A stretch of 64,000 nucleotides of DNA from Haloechinothrix halophila YIM 93223. Its GTDB lineage: Bacteria; Actinomycetota; Actinomycetes; Mycobacteriales; Pseudonocardiaceae. This document shows, in pieces, positions 29,089 through 36,997 of the stretch. Numbering within the stretch: position 1 is the first letter of the stretch; every line of letters begins with the position of its first letter. Where the stretch lies: positions 4,677,502 through 4,741,501 of the forward strand of contig NZ_KI632509.1 in assembly GCF_000504245.1 (NCBI RefSeq). Direction: 5' to 3'. A program made the translations under genes and the position numbers. A model generated the notes under the pieces. The model saw only the letters and a list, made by a program, of their open reading frames with translations, ran no database searches and was not told where the DNA came from.

Positions 29089-29211
29089 CTAAGTCAGGTT
29101 ACGGAACGCCTCGGTTCAGTCACTGATCGATTTGAGTGAATCTTGACGACAGCACCCCCGACAGGATGGATAGTAGAGACACGCGACACACGATCGGGGG
29201 TGCACGAACCA

Positions 29212-30792
29212 GTGAACAAAATCCGCATTTCCCGTCGATGGCTACTAGCCGTCATAGCGATCGTGGTCGTGGTCCTGACGTCAGTGACCGTCAGTGGAGT
29301 GACAGCGGAACAACCGACACTGGATGTGTCCGGACTACCCGCAGGCCTCATCGGTGCGGCCGCACTGTCCGATTTGGAACTTCGAGTCGAGACCGGTGGC
29401 GAGGATCCAAGCCCGATGACCCTCACCCTGGACGGCCAGCCCGTCAACGGCAGCGTCGTCGGCTCCACCATGGTCTACCGGCCGAGAGAGCTCAGCGACG
29501 GCGAACACCAGTTCGCCGCCGAACTCCCCGCGTCGGGTCCGCTCGGGTTCCTCAAGTCGTCCCGCACCGGCAGCCGCAGCTTCACCGTGGACGCCACCCC
29601 ACCCACACTGGACATCGATGAGATACCCGCCGTGACGTCGTACCGAGACGGCGTCACCGTGTCGGGCCAGACCGACGGAGCCAATCAGCTGACCATTGAC
29701 GGCGAGGACGTCACGCTCAGTCCGGACGGCACCTTCGAGGCAGACCTGCCGCACGTGCCCACTAACACGAAAGTCGTCGCGACCGACGCCGCGGGCAACC
29801 AGACGTCGACGAAGATCAGTGGATCAGTCACCACGCCGCAGATCAGGGCGGTGCACGTGACGGCACACGCGTGGGCGCACGACGGCCTGCGCGGCGACGT
29901 CCTCGACATGGCCCGGCGGGGGCTGATCAACGCCGTTCAACTCGATATCAAGGACGAGGACGGCATCGTCGGCTACGACTCCGAGGTTCCGCTGGCCAAA
30001 CGGTCCGGTGCGAACGCCGGAATCTACGACCCCAGTGCCGCACTGAAGAAGCTGCATCGGATGGACATCCGTGTGATCGGCAGGATCGTCGCGTTCCGCG
30101 ACCCGAAGCTGGCGGAGTGGGCGTGGCGGCACGGGCATCACGACTGGGTCATCCAGCACCCGGGCGGAGCGCCGTATGCCAGTAAGTACGGGCCGATCGC
30201 GTTCACCAACTTCGCACACGAGAAGGTGCGCCAATACAACATCGACCTCGCGACCGAGGCGGCGGAACTCGGTTTCGACGGGATCATGTACGACTACATC
30301 CGCAGGCCAGACGGCGACCTGTCCGGGATGGCCTTCCCAGGGCTCGACGTGAAGCCGCACGTGTCGGTGGCGCGGTTCCTGAAGGAAAGCCGGGAGCCGG
30401 TTCGCTCGGCTGGCGCACATCTGAGCGCGGCGGTGTTCGGGATAGCGGCCACCCGTCCGCACGAGATCGCGCAGGACATCCCGATGATGGCCGAGCACGT
30501 TGACTACCTCTCGCCGATGGTCTACCCGTCGCACTGGAACCAGGGCGAGTACGACGTCGCCAACCCGAACTCGCAGCCGTATCCGATCGTGCGGCGCTCG
30601 CTGAAGGACTTCAAGCGGCAGGTGCGCGGCACCGAGGCGAAGATCATCCCGTGGTTGCAGGACTTCAGCCTCGGTGTGAGTTATGGCGACGCCCAGGTCG
30701 CCGCGCAGATCTCCGGCGCGGCGGACGCGGGCATCGACAGCTTCTTCCTGTGGAGCCCCAGCGTCCGGTACCACTCCGGCGCCCTCGGCTAA
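29212..30792 (+). CDS. Secreted putative glycoside hydrolase (DUF4015/GH13-like barrel) with Ig-like domain
   Basis: A 526-residue protein. The GTG at 29212 opens a positively charged, hydrophobic N-terminus (RRWLLAVIAIVVVVLTSVTV) acting as signal peptide or anchor. Residues about 30-205 form two beta-sandwich-like segments (MTLTLDGQPVNGSVVGSTMV, VTSYRDGVTVSGQTDGANQL). The C-terminal barrel contains RAVHVTAHAWAHDGLRGDVL, NAVQLDIKDEDGIVGYDSEV, GFDGIMYDYIRRPDGDLSGM and VDYLSPMVYPSHWNQGEYDV, the conserved motifs of DUF4015 putative glycoside hydrolases. The substrate is unknown. It is divergent from the polysaccharide deacetylase. Confidence 0.88.
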   Translation: MNKIRISRRWLLAVIAIVVVVLTSVTVSGVTAEQPTLDVSGLPAGLIGAAALSDLELRVETGGEDPSPMTLTLDGQPVNGSVVGSTMVYRPRELSDGEHQFAAELPASGPLGFLKSSRTGSRSFTVDATPPTLDIDEIPAVTSYRDGVTVSGQTDGANQLTIDGEDVTLSPDGTFEADLPHVPTNTKVVATDAAGNQTSTKISGSVTTPQIRAVHVTAHAWAHDGLRGDVLDMARRGLINAVQLDIKDEDGIVGYDSEVPLAKRSGANAGIYDPSAALKKLHRMDIRVIGRIVAFRDPKLAEWAWRHGHHDWVIQHPGGAPYASKYGPIAFTNFAHEKVRQYNIDLATEAAELGFDGIMYDYIRRPDGDLSGMAFPGLDVKPHVSVARFLKESREPVRSAGAHLSAAVFGIAATRPHEIAQDIPMMAEHVDYLSPMVYPSHWNQGEYDVANPNSQPYPIVRRSLKDFKRQVRGTEAKIIPWLQDFSLGVSYGDAQVAAQISGAADAGIDSFFLWSPSVRYHSGALG

Positions 30793-30793
30793 C

Positions 30794-30855
30794 GCGAGTC
30801 TCACCGTATCCCGCGCGAGTCGCACCATGCGGCGCGCGAGTTTTCCGCGATCTCG
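30794..30855. repeat. 21-bp-period array, three units, upstream of cutA
   Basis: GCGAGT starts at 30794, 30815 and 30836, exactly 21 bp apart, each followed by a (T/C)(C/G)(C)ACC-like tract. The array begins at the stop of the glycosidase gene. Its units are the reverse complement of those in the array at 31241-31370, so cutA is bracketed by inverted arrays of one repeat family. Confidence 0.8.
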
Positions 30856-30874
30856 AAACCGTTACCCTCGACGT

Positions 30875-31204
30875 ATGCCTGCTGATCACGTGATCGTGTC
30901 CACGACGACCGACAGCGAATCCGCGGCCACGGCGCTGGCCTCCAGCGCGATTGAGCACCGCCTGGGCGCGTGCGCACAGGTCGTGGGGCCGCTGACCAGC
31001 GTGTTCCGATGGGACGGTGCGGTGCAGACCGAACAGGAGTGGCGCGTCGACATCAAGACCGTCGCGAACCGGGTCCGCGCGCTGACGGAGCACCTCAGAA
31101 CTGAACACAGCTACGACGTCCCCGAGATCATCGCGACGCCGATCGAGGGCGGTAGCGCCGAGTATCTCGACTGGCTGGTCGAGGAGACCGCCGACTCAGC
31201 CTGA
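30875..31204 (+). CDS. cutA: CutA divalent-cation tolerance-type protein
   Basis: A 109-residue trimeric ferredoxin-fold protein. The ATG at 30875 opens MPADHVIVSTTTDSESAATA, followed by LGACAQVVGPLTSVFRWDGA, EQEWRVDIKTVANRVRALTE and the invariant YDVPEIIATPIEGGSAEYLD. Length and motifs are normal. CutA proteins are linked to copper tolerance and signalling, but the precise role is unsettled. A longer upstream frame runs into the repeat array and the previous gene and is not used. Confidence 0.93.
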   Translation: MPADHVIVSTTTDSESAATALASSAIEHRLGACAQVVGPLTSVFRWDGAVQTEQEWRVDIKTVANRVRALTEHLRTEHSYDVPEIIATPIEGGSAEYLDWLVEETADSA

Positions 31205-31240
31205 CGCCAAGCCAGGTTTAGCAAGCCGGAAGTCGAAACA

Positions 31241-31370
31241 CGCGGGACTCGCGACCCTGCAAGTGGGAACTCGCGCCCGCGACGGTGAAACTCGCGCGCC
31301 ACAAGGTGTAACTCGCGGCGAATAGGGTGCGACTCGCCCGGGATAGGGTGTGACTCGCGGAGGTCAGGGA
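31241..31370. repeat. 21-bp-period array, six units, between cutA and the AraC gene
   Basis: ACTCGC starts at 31247, 31269, 31290, 31311, 31332 and 31353: one step of 22, then four of exactly 21 bp. Each is preceded by a GGTG(A/T)NN-like tract. The region lies between the convergent stops of cutA and the AraC regulator. Units are inverted relative to the array at 30794-30855. Confidence 0.85.
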
Positions 31371-31402
31371 GACGTCGAGGGCGGCCAGGGCTGCCGCAAG
31401 GC

Positions 31403-32443
31403 CTAGCCCCGCCCGGGGCGGGTGTAGGCGGCAGGGGTCACGCCCTTCCAGCGTTTGAAGGCGTGGATGAAGCTGGTCGCTTCGGCGTAGCCGAGGCGGA
31501 CGGCGACGTCGGACACCGACAGCGCACCAGTCGCCAGCATCTCCTCGGCCAGTGCCTCCCTGACCTCGTCCAACAGCATCCGATAGCTGGTGCCAGCCTC
31601 CGACAGCTTGCGCCGCAGCGTGCGAGTACTCACGTTCAACTCCGCGGCCACCGCGTCCATCCCGGTGTCCGCCCCGCCGAGATTGATCAGCCGTTCCCGC
31701 ACCTCGTGCGAGATCCCAGTCCGCGCCCTGCGCCGCGCCACCATCTCCCGGCACTGCGCCTCGCACATCGCCACGGTCTGCGCGTTGGCCTGCGGTAACG
31801 GCTTGTCCAGGTAGGCGACGTCGAACGTCGAGGCGTGCGCCGGACAGCCGAAGTCCGGCGTCACACCGAACACCTCCTCGTAGTCGTCCATCGAGGCCGG
31901 CGAGTCGAAGGCGAACTCCAACCGGCGGATCGGAACCCGCATCGGCAACAGGTCGTTCATGATCGTGTACATCGCGGCGAGGTCTCGCTCGACGAGGAAT
32001 CGGCGGAGCTGGCCGGGCACCGCGTCGTCGTGCAGTTGGATCTTGATCTCGAAGTCGCCGATCTCCACCTCGGGGATGCCGAACGCGAAGCTGAGGTCCC
32101 AGTAGCGCAACGCGAACGAGATGACGTCGCGCAGCGTCGGGCTGCTGACGCAGGCGAAGCCGAAGATCCCGAACGTCGTGACCTGATACCGCGCGCCGAC
32201 CCGCAGGCCAAGCCCCGGCTGGTCACCGAGGCAGGTGACGAGGTGGCGGACGACGGCGAGTTCCTGGTGCGCGTCAATCTGGGTGTCCGGGTCCTCCGCC
32301 TCGGCCAGCGTGAGCGCCGCGCCACGCAGCATGTCCTCATGCCCGACGCCGTGCTCGGCGGCGAAACGGGTCATCAGCAGCACGCTCGCCGCGCTGCGCG
32401 GGAAGTCCCATTCGCGCACCGAGGCCGCCGCATGTTCCACCAT
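31403..32443 (-). CDS. AraC-family regulator with arabinose-binding-like N-terminal domain (VirS/OruR type)
   Basis: A 346-residue activator. The N-terminal domain (residues about 15-200) has GLGLRVGARYQVTTFGIFGF and DVISFALRYWDLSFAFGIPE. The C-terminal double HTH reads DTGMDAVAAELNVSTRTLRR, KLSEAGTSYRMLLDEVREAL and SVSDVAVRLGYAEATSFIHA, ending FKRWKGVTPAAYTR. It is divergent from a flavin monooxygenase operon, the same arrangement as VirS and mymA in mycobacteria. A direct repeat of its own start region recurs 44 bp away and is a likely binding site. Confidence 0.92.
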   Translation of the reverse strand: MVEHAAASVREWDFPRSAASVLLMTRFAAEHGVGHEDMLRGAALTLAEAEDPDTQIDAHQELAVVRHLVTCLGDQPGLGLRVGARYQVTTFGIFGFACVSSPTLRDVISFALRYWDLSFAFGIPEVEIGDFEIKIQLHDDAVPGQLRRFLVERDLAAMYTIMNDLLPMRVPIRRLEFAFDSPASMDDYEEVFGVTPDFGCPAHASTFDVAYLDKPLPQANAQTVAMCEAQCREMVARRRARTGISHEVRERLINLGGADTGMDAVAAELNVSTRTLRRKLSEAGTSYRMLLDEVREALAEEMLATGALSVSDVAVRLGYAEATSFIHAFKRWKGVTPAAYTRPGRG

Positions 32444-32503
32444 GGCCGGAATTATGGATCGTGAGCGGCACTACCGGAAGGAAGACTGGCCGAAACTATG
32501 GAT
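32443..32503. promoter_or_regulatory. Direct-repeat operator between AraC regulator and monooxygenase operon
   Basis: TGGCCGGAATTATGGAT at 32443-32459 and TGGCCGAAACTATGGAT at 32487-32503 match at 15 of 17 positions and are 44 bp apart, about four helical turns. Direct repeats are what AraC-type proteins bind. The first copy begins at the regulator's own start codon, so binding could also repress it. Confidence 0.65.
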
Positions 32504-32556
32504 TTTCTGTCCGCGTATCACTGCTCACCGCCGCTACCTGGGGCTACGGTTAGCGC

Positions 32557-34035
32557 ATGAGAACTTCCACATCCCCGTCGGTCGCGATCGTCGGCACCGG
32601 CTTCGGTGGCATCGGCATGGCGCTGGAGCTCAAGCGCGCCGGGTTCGACGACATCGTCATCCTGGAGAAGGGTGACGACATCGGCGGCGTGTGGCGCGAG
32701 AACACCTACCCCGGCGCCGCCTGCGACATCCCGTCGCCGTACTACTCGTTCTCCACCGATCCGAACCCGGCCTGGTCGTCGCGGTTCTCGCCGCAGGCAG
32801 AGATCAAGGACTACATCCGTCGCGTCGTCGACGCCAACGACCTGCGTCGCCACATCCGTTTCGGTGTCGAGGTCACCGCAGCGACCTTCGACGAAGCCAG
32901 CACGCAGTGGCGGCTGAGCACCGACACCGGCGAGGAGTACGTGGCGGACGTCTTCGTGCCGGCCACCGGGCAGTTGTCCCGGCCCGCGCTGCCGACCATC
33001 GAGGGCATCGACACCTTCAGCGGACCGTCGTTTCACTCCGCCGAGTGGGATCATTCGGTCGACCTGCGCGGCAAGCGCGTCGCGGTGATCGGCACCGGGG
33101 CGAGCGCGGTGCAGTTCGTGCCCGCGATCCAGCCGGACGTCGAGCACATGACGGTGTTCCAACGTTCCGCCCCCTGGGTGTTGCCGCGTCCCGAGGTGGT
33201 CTACAAGCAGTGGCATCACACGATGTTCCGCACGCTGCCGTTCACACGGCTGGCCGAGCGGTTCGGATTCTGGCTGCTGTGCGAGGCACTCGCGCTGGCG
33301 CTGGTCGACGTCCCGAAGATGCGCCCGCTGTTCGCCGCGATCGCCCGGTTCCACCTGCACAGACAGGTGCCGGACAAGCGGCTGCGCGCCAAGCTGACCC
33401 CGGACTACGAGCCCGGCTGCAAGCGCGGGCTGTTTTCCGGTGACTACTACCCCGCGTTGGGCCAACCGAACGTCCACGTGGAGACGACCGGCATCGAACG
33501 CATCGAGCCCTCCGGGGTGCGCACCACCGACGGCACACTGCACCAGGCCGACGTGATCATCTACGGCACCGGCTTCAAGACGTCGGAGTTTCTCGGGCCG
33601 ATGGCGGTGCACGGCCTCGACGGCCGCAAGCTCGCCGACGAATGGAGCGAGGGCGCGCACGCCTACCTCGGCATGACTGTGCCCGGTTTCCCCAACATGT
33701 TCCTGATGTACGGTCCGAACACCAACCTCGGCGTCGGGTCGATCATCTACATGCTGGAGTGTCAGGCCAGCTACATCGGCAAGGCGGTGCGGCTGCTCGC
33801 GCGCAACGGCGCTCGTGCGATGGACGTCAAAGCGGACGTCGCCCGGCGGTTCGACGAACAGCTGCAGAGCAGGCTGGACCGATCGGTGTGGACGTTGTGC
33901 TCCAGCTGGTATCGCAACGAACACGGCCGCATCACCAACAACTGGCCGGGCACGGTCAGTTCGTATCGGCTGGCCACCCGCACCCTTGACCCGGACGACT
34001 ATCGGCTACTCGACCGCAAGGAGGCGGCAGCGTGA
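32557..34035 (+). CDS. Flavin-containing monooxygenase (Baeyer-Villiger type)
   Basis: A 492-residue FAD/NADPH enzyme. The FAD Rossmann motif is VAIVGTGFGGIGMALELKRA. The BVMO-like fingerprint FSGPSFHSAEWD lies at about residue 157. The NADPH motif KRVAVIGTGASAVQFVPAIQ follows, and VIIYGTGFKTSEFLGPMAVH is the second flavin contact. Enzymes of this type insert oxygen into ketones or oxidise S/N atoms. It heads a three-gene operon and overlaps the GMC oxidoreductase by 4 nt. Control by the divergent AraC regulator is likely. Confidence 0.93.
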   Translation: MRTSTSPSVAIVGTGFGGIGMALELKRAGFDDIVILEKGDDIGGVWRENTYPGAACDIPSPYYSFSTDPNPAWSSRFSPQAEIKDYIRRVVDANDLRRHIRFGVEVTAATFDEASTQWRLSTDTGEEYVADVFVPATGQLSRPALPTIEGIDTFSGPSFHSAEWDHSVDLRGKRVAVIGTGASAVQFVPAIQPDVEHMTVFQRSAPWVLPRPEVVYKQWHHTMFRTLPFTRLAERFGFWLLCEALALALVDVPKMRPLFAAIARFHLHRQVPDKRLRAKLTPDYEPGCKRGLFSGDYYPALGQPNVHVETTGIERIEPSGVRTTDGTLHQADVIIYGTGFKTSEFLGPMAVHGLDGRKLADEWSEGAHAYLGMTVPGFPNMFLMYGPNTNLGVGSIIYMLECQASYIGKAVRLLARNGARAMDVKADVARRFDEQLQSRLDRSVWTLCSSWYRNEHGRITNNWPGTVSSYRLATRTLDPDDYRLLDRKEAAA

Positions 34036-35771
34036 CTGACTTCGACTACGACGTCCTTGTCATCGGCTCGGGCTTCGGCGGCAGCGTGTCCGCGCTACGG
34101 CTGAGCGAGAAGGGTTACCGGGTGGGGGTGTTCGAGTCGGGGCGGCGCTGGCGGCCGGAGGACTACCCGAAGTCGAACTGGAACCTGCGCAAGTCGATCT
34201 GGGCGCCGAAGCTCGGGCTGACCGGAACGCAACGGATCAGCTGGCTCGGCAAGTGCGCGCTGTTCAGCGCGTCCGGCGTGGGTGGTGGCTCGCTGATCTA
34301 CGGCAACACGCTGTACGAGCCACTGGACAAGTTCTACTCCGACCCGGCGTGGGCGCACATCACCGACTGGCGCGCCGAGCTCGCACCGTACTACGACCAG
34401 GCGAAACGGATGCTCGGGGTCACCACCAACCCACGCATCACCCCGGCGGACGAGGTGCTGCGGGAGGTCGCCGAAGAGCTGGGCGTCGCGGACACATTCC
34501 ACCCCACGCAGGTCGGCGTGTTCTTCGGCGAGGGTGATGACACCGAAGGCAAGACCGTGCCCGACCCGTACTTCGGCGGCGCGGGACCAGAGCGCACCGG
34601 CTGTGTGCACTGCGCGCGGTGCTTCACCGGCTGTCCGCACAACGCGAAGAACACCACCACGACGAACTACCTCTACCTCGCCGAGCAGGCGGGCGCGCGG
34701 GTGCACGAGATGGCCACGGTGACCGACGTCCGGCCGCTGGACGGCGGAGGCTACGAGGTCACCGCGGTGCGATCCGGCAGCGTGCTCCGCAAGCAGCGTC
34801 GCCGCTACACCGCGGAGCACGTCGTGTTCTCGGCAGCGGCACTGGGCACCCAGAAGCTGTTGCACCAGCTCAAGGACACCGGTCGGCTGCCGAGGCTGTC
34901 GGATCGGCTGGGCGAGCTGACCCGCACCAACTCCGAGGCGATCCTGGTGTCGTCCAGCCGCACCCGACGCGACTTCGCGCAGGGCATCGCGATCACGTCG
35001 TCGATCCATCCGGAGGCCGACACCCACATAGAGGTGTGCCACTACGGCACCGGACAGAACTCGCTGTTCCCGCTCTCCGCGCCGATGGTTGACGGCGGGA
35101 AGCTGCGGGCGCTGCGATTCGTGCTGTCGGTGATCGCGCATCCGCTGCGGTTCCTGCGCTCGCTCAATGTGCGCGGCGCGTCAGATCGGTCGGTGATCCT
35201 GCTGGTCATGCAGTCACTGGACAACTCGCTGACGTCGTTCCGCAAGCGCGGGCTTTTCGGGCACCGGCTGTCGACACGGCAGGGCACCGGCGAGCCGAAC
35301 CCGACGTGGATTCCGATCGGACACGAGGCGAACCGGCGCTACTCCGACAAGATCAACGGCGACGCGCTCGGGCTCTACATGGACGTCGTCAACGTGCCGT
35401 CGACGGCGCATTACATCGGCGGCTGCCCGATCGGTGACTCGCCGGAGACCGGCGTGGTCGATCCGTACCAGCGGCTCTACGGCTACCAGGGGCTGCATGT
35501 GGTGGACGGCTCTGCGATCTCGGCGAACCTGGGCGTGAATCCGTCCCTGACGATCACCGCGCAAGCCGAGCGGGCGCTGGCGTTCTGGCCGAACAAGGGC
35601 GAGGCCGACCCCCGCCCGCCGCTGGGTGAGGCATACCGTCGGATCGACCCGGTGCCGCCGGCGCGGCCGACCGTGCCAGAGTCGGCGCCGGGCGCGCTGC
35701 GGCTACCGCTCACCCCGGTGAAGGCGCGCAAGGGCCGTGCGGCGAAGGCAACCAAGACGGAGCGAGCATGA
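34032..35771 (+). CDS. GMC oxidoreductase, cholesterol-oxidase-like
   Basis: A 579-residue FAD alcohol oxidase or dehydrogenase. The N-terminal nucleotide-binding motif is YDVLVIGSGFGGSVSALRLS; the flavin attachment region is ASGVGGGSLIYGNTLYEPLD. A Cys-rich loop TGCVHCARCFTGCPHNAKNT is typical of the ChoD-like actinobacterial branch. The C-terminal active-site segment contains IGGCPIGDSPETGVVDPYQR and VVDGSAISANLGVNPSLTIT. There is no signal peptide, and the Pro/Lys-rich tail after about residue 540 is non-conserved. It probably oxidises the alcohol whose ketone is the substrate of the upstream monooxygenase (inference). Confidence 0.92.
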   Translation: MTDFDYDVLVIGSGFGGSVSALRLSEKGYRVGVFESGRRWRPEDYPKSNWNLRKSIWAPKLGLTGTQRISWLGKCALFSASGVGGGSLIYGNTLYEPLDKFYSDPAWAHITDWRAELAPYYDQAKRMLGVTTNPRITPADEVLREVAEELGVADTFHPTQVGVFFGEGDDTEGKTVPDPYFGGAGPERTGCVHCARCFTGCPHNAKNTTTTNYLYLAEQAGARVHEMATVTDVRPLDGGGYEVTAVRSGSVLRKQRRRYTAEHVVFSAAALGTQKLLHQLKDTGRLPRLSDRLGELTRTNSEAILVSSSRTRRDFAQGIAITSSIHPEADTHIEVCHYGTGQNSLFPLSAPMVDGGKLRALRFVLSVIAHPLRFLRSLNVRGASDRSVILLVMQSLDNSLTSFRKRGLFGHRLSTRQGTGEPNPTWIPIGHEANRRYSDKINGDALGLYMDVVNVPSTAHYIGGCPIGDSPETGVVDPYQRLYGYQGLHVVDGSAISANLGVNPSLTITAQAERALAFWPNKGEADPRPPLGEAYRRIDPVPPARPTVPESAPGALRLPLTPVKARKGRAAKATKTERA

Positions 35772-36385
35772 CGGAACAGACCTACCCGCCGGAACCGTGG
35801 ACGCTGTGCGGCGACGCGTTCGTGTCGGTGTGGCGGTTACCAGAAGCGGAGCTACCCGCGCTGCCGGACGGCGTCGAGCCGATCACCGTGGCGGGTACGG
35901 GCGTCGTCGTCACCGCGTGGGTCGACTACCAGGAGCCGGGGGTGCTGTCCTACCGCGAGCTCATGGCGACCGTCGCGGTGCGCGACGGCGCCAGGCCCGC
36001 CGCGTCGATTACCCACATCTGGGTGGACAGCGAGACGTCGCTCGCGGGCGGCAGGGAGCTGTGGCGGATCCCGAAGGACATGGCGAAATTCGAGCTGACG
36101 AGGAGTCGTGCGATCACCGCGACGGCTCACATCGACCACGGCCCGATCGCGGGCGCGGCGTTCGTGCCGGTGGCGACACTGCCGATCGCGGTGCCTTCGG
36201 CGTTCGCGGTGATCCAGCGCGGTCCGCTACGTAGCCCAGTGCGGGTCGCGGGCAAGCCGGTGCTGGTGCGTTCGTCGTGGTGGGTGGATGCTGACGGCCC
36301 GCTCGGCTTCCTGCACGGGCGGAAACCGCTGGCCAGTATGGGGATCACTGGTTTCGAGATGCGCTTCGGAACGGATCGGGGCTAG
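35768..36385 (+). CDS. Acetoacetate decarboxylase-like protein
   Basis: A 205-residue protein of the ADC superfamily. PWTLCGDAFVSVWRLPEAEL, GVLSYRELMATVAVRDGARP, THIWVDSETSLAGGRELWRI and PKDMAKFELTRS follow the family order; a Lys in the GRE..-PK segment would be the Schiff-base residue. It overlaps the GMC gene by ATGA. Such proteins at the end of FMO-GMC operons have no proven reaction; a decarboxylase or lactone/enol-processing role in the same pathway is inferred. Confidence 0.85.
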   Translation: MTEQTYPPEPWTLCGDAFVSVWRLPEAELPALPDGVEPITVAGTGVVVTAWVDYQEPGVLSYRELMATVAVRDGARPAASITHIWVDSETSLAGGRELWRIPKDMAKFELTRSRAITATAHIDHGPIAGAAFVPVATLPIAVPSAFAVIQRGPLRSPVRVAGKPVLVRSSWWVDADGPLGFLHGRKPLASMGITGFEMRFGTDRG

Positions 36386-36508
36386 CGCACCAGCGCGCGT
36401 TGACCTCGGGCACGAGATGGATCTCGTCCGGCGGCCGGGTGCCGCCAACTCCAGTGATCAACGCGAAAAGCCGTTGCGCGCGCGAGCGCGGCCCCACACG
36501 CTGGGCGT

Positions 36509-36997
36509 ATGCGATTTCGCGACGCCACGGCCGAGGACTGGCCACGGATCTGGCCATTTCTGCGGCGCACCATCATCGAAGGCACGACGTTGACCTGGGA
36601 CCCCAACACCGACGAGGTGAGTGCGCGGGCACAGTGGATGCACGAGCCGCCGGGGCGCACGATCGTCGCCGTCGACGACGATGGCCGCGTGGTGGGCACG
36701 TCGGAGACCCACCCCAACAAGCCCGGCCCCGGTTCGCACGTCGCCAACGCCGGGTTCCTGGTTGACCCCGACCACGGCGGCAAGGGCATCGGCAGGCGGC
36801 TCGCGGAGTACACGATCAAGCAGGCCAGTGCGGACGGCTACCGGGCGATGCAGTTCAACGCCGTCGTCGAGACCAACACTCGTGCGGTGGAACTGTGGCG
36901 CTCGCTCGGGTTCACGATCCTGACGACCGTGCCGGAAGCCTTCCACCACCCGGAGAAGGGCTACGTCGGGCTGCACGTGATGTATCGACGGCTGTAG
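36509..36997 (+). CDS. GNAT-family N-acetyltransferase
   Basis: A 162-residue acetyl-CoA-dependent transferase. MRFRDATAEDWPRIWPFLRR is the first strand and helix; AGFLVDPDHGGKGIGRRLAE contains the acetyl-CoA pyrophosphate loop (Q/GxGxG/A); NAVVETNTRAVELWRSLGF is the last conserved segment. The acceptor is unknown. Its last 86 bp overlap the convergent quinone-reductase gene. Confidence 0.9.
   Translation: MRFRDATAEDWPRIWPFLRRTIIEGTTLTWDPNTDEVSARAQWMHEPPGRTIVAVDDDGRVVGTSETHPNKPGPGSHVANAGFLVDPDHGGKGIGRRLAEYTIKQASADGYRAMQFNAVVETNTRAVELWRSLGFTILTTVPEAFHHPEKGYVGLHVMYRRL

Noticed and set aside
30683-30874. N-terminal extension of cutA
   Set aside because: The extension is Ser/Arg-rich, reads through the previous gene's end and the repeat array, and CutA proteins are about 110 residues.
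31241-31370. CRISPR-like or coding reading of the 21-bp array
   Set aside because: Units follow each other without unique spacers, and any open frame through them lacks a start signal and homology.
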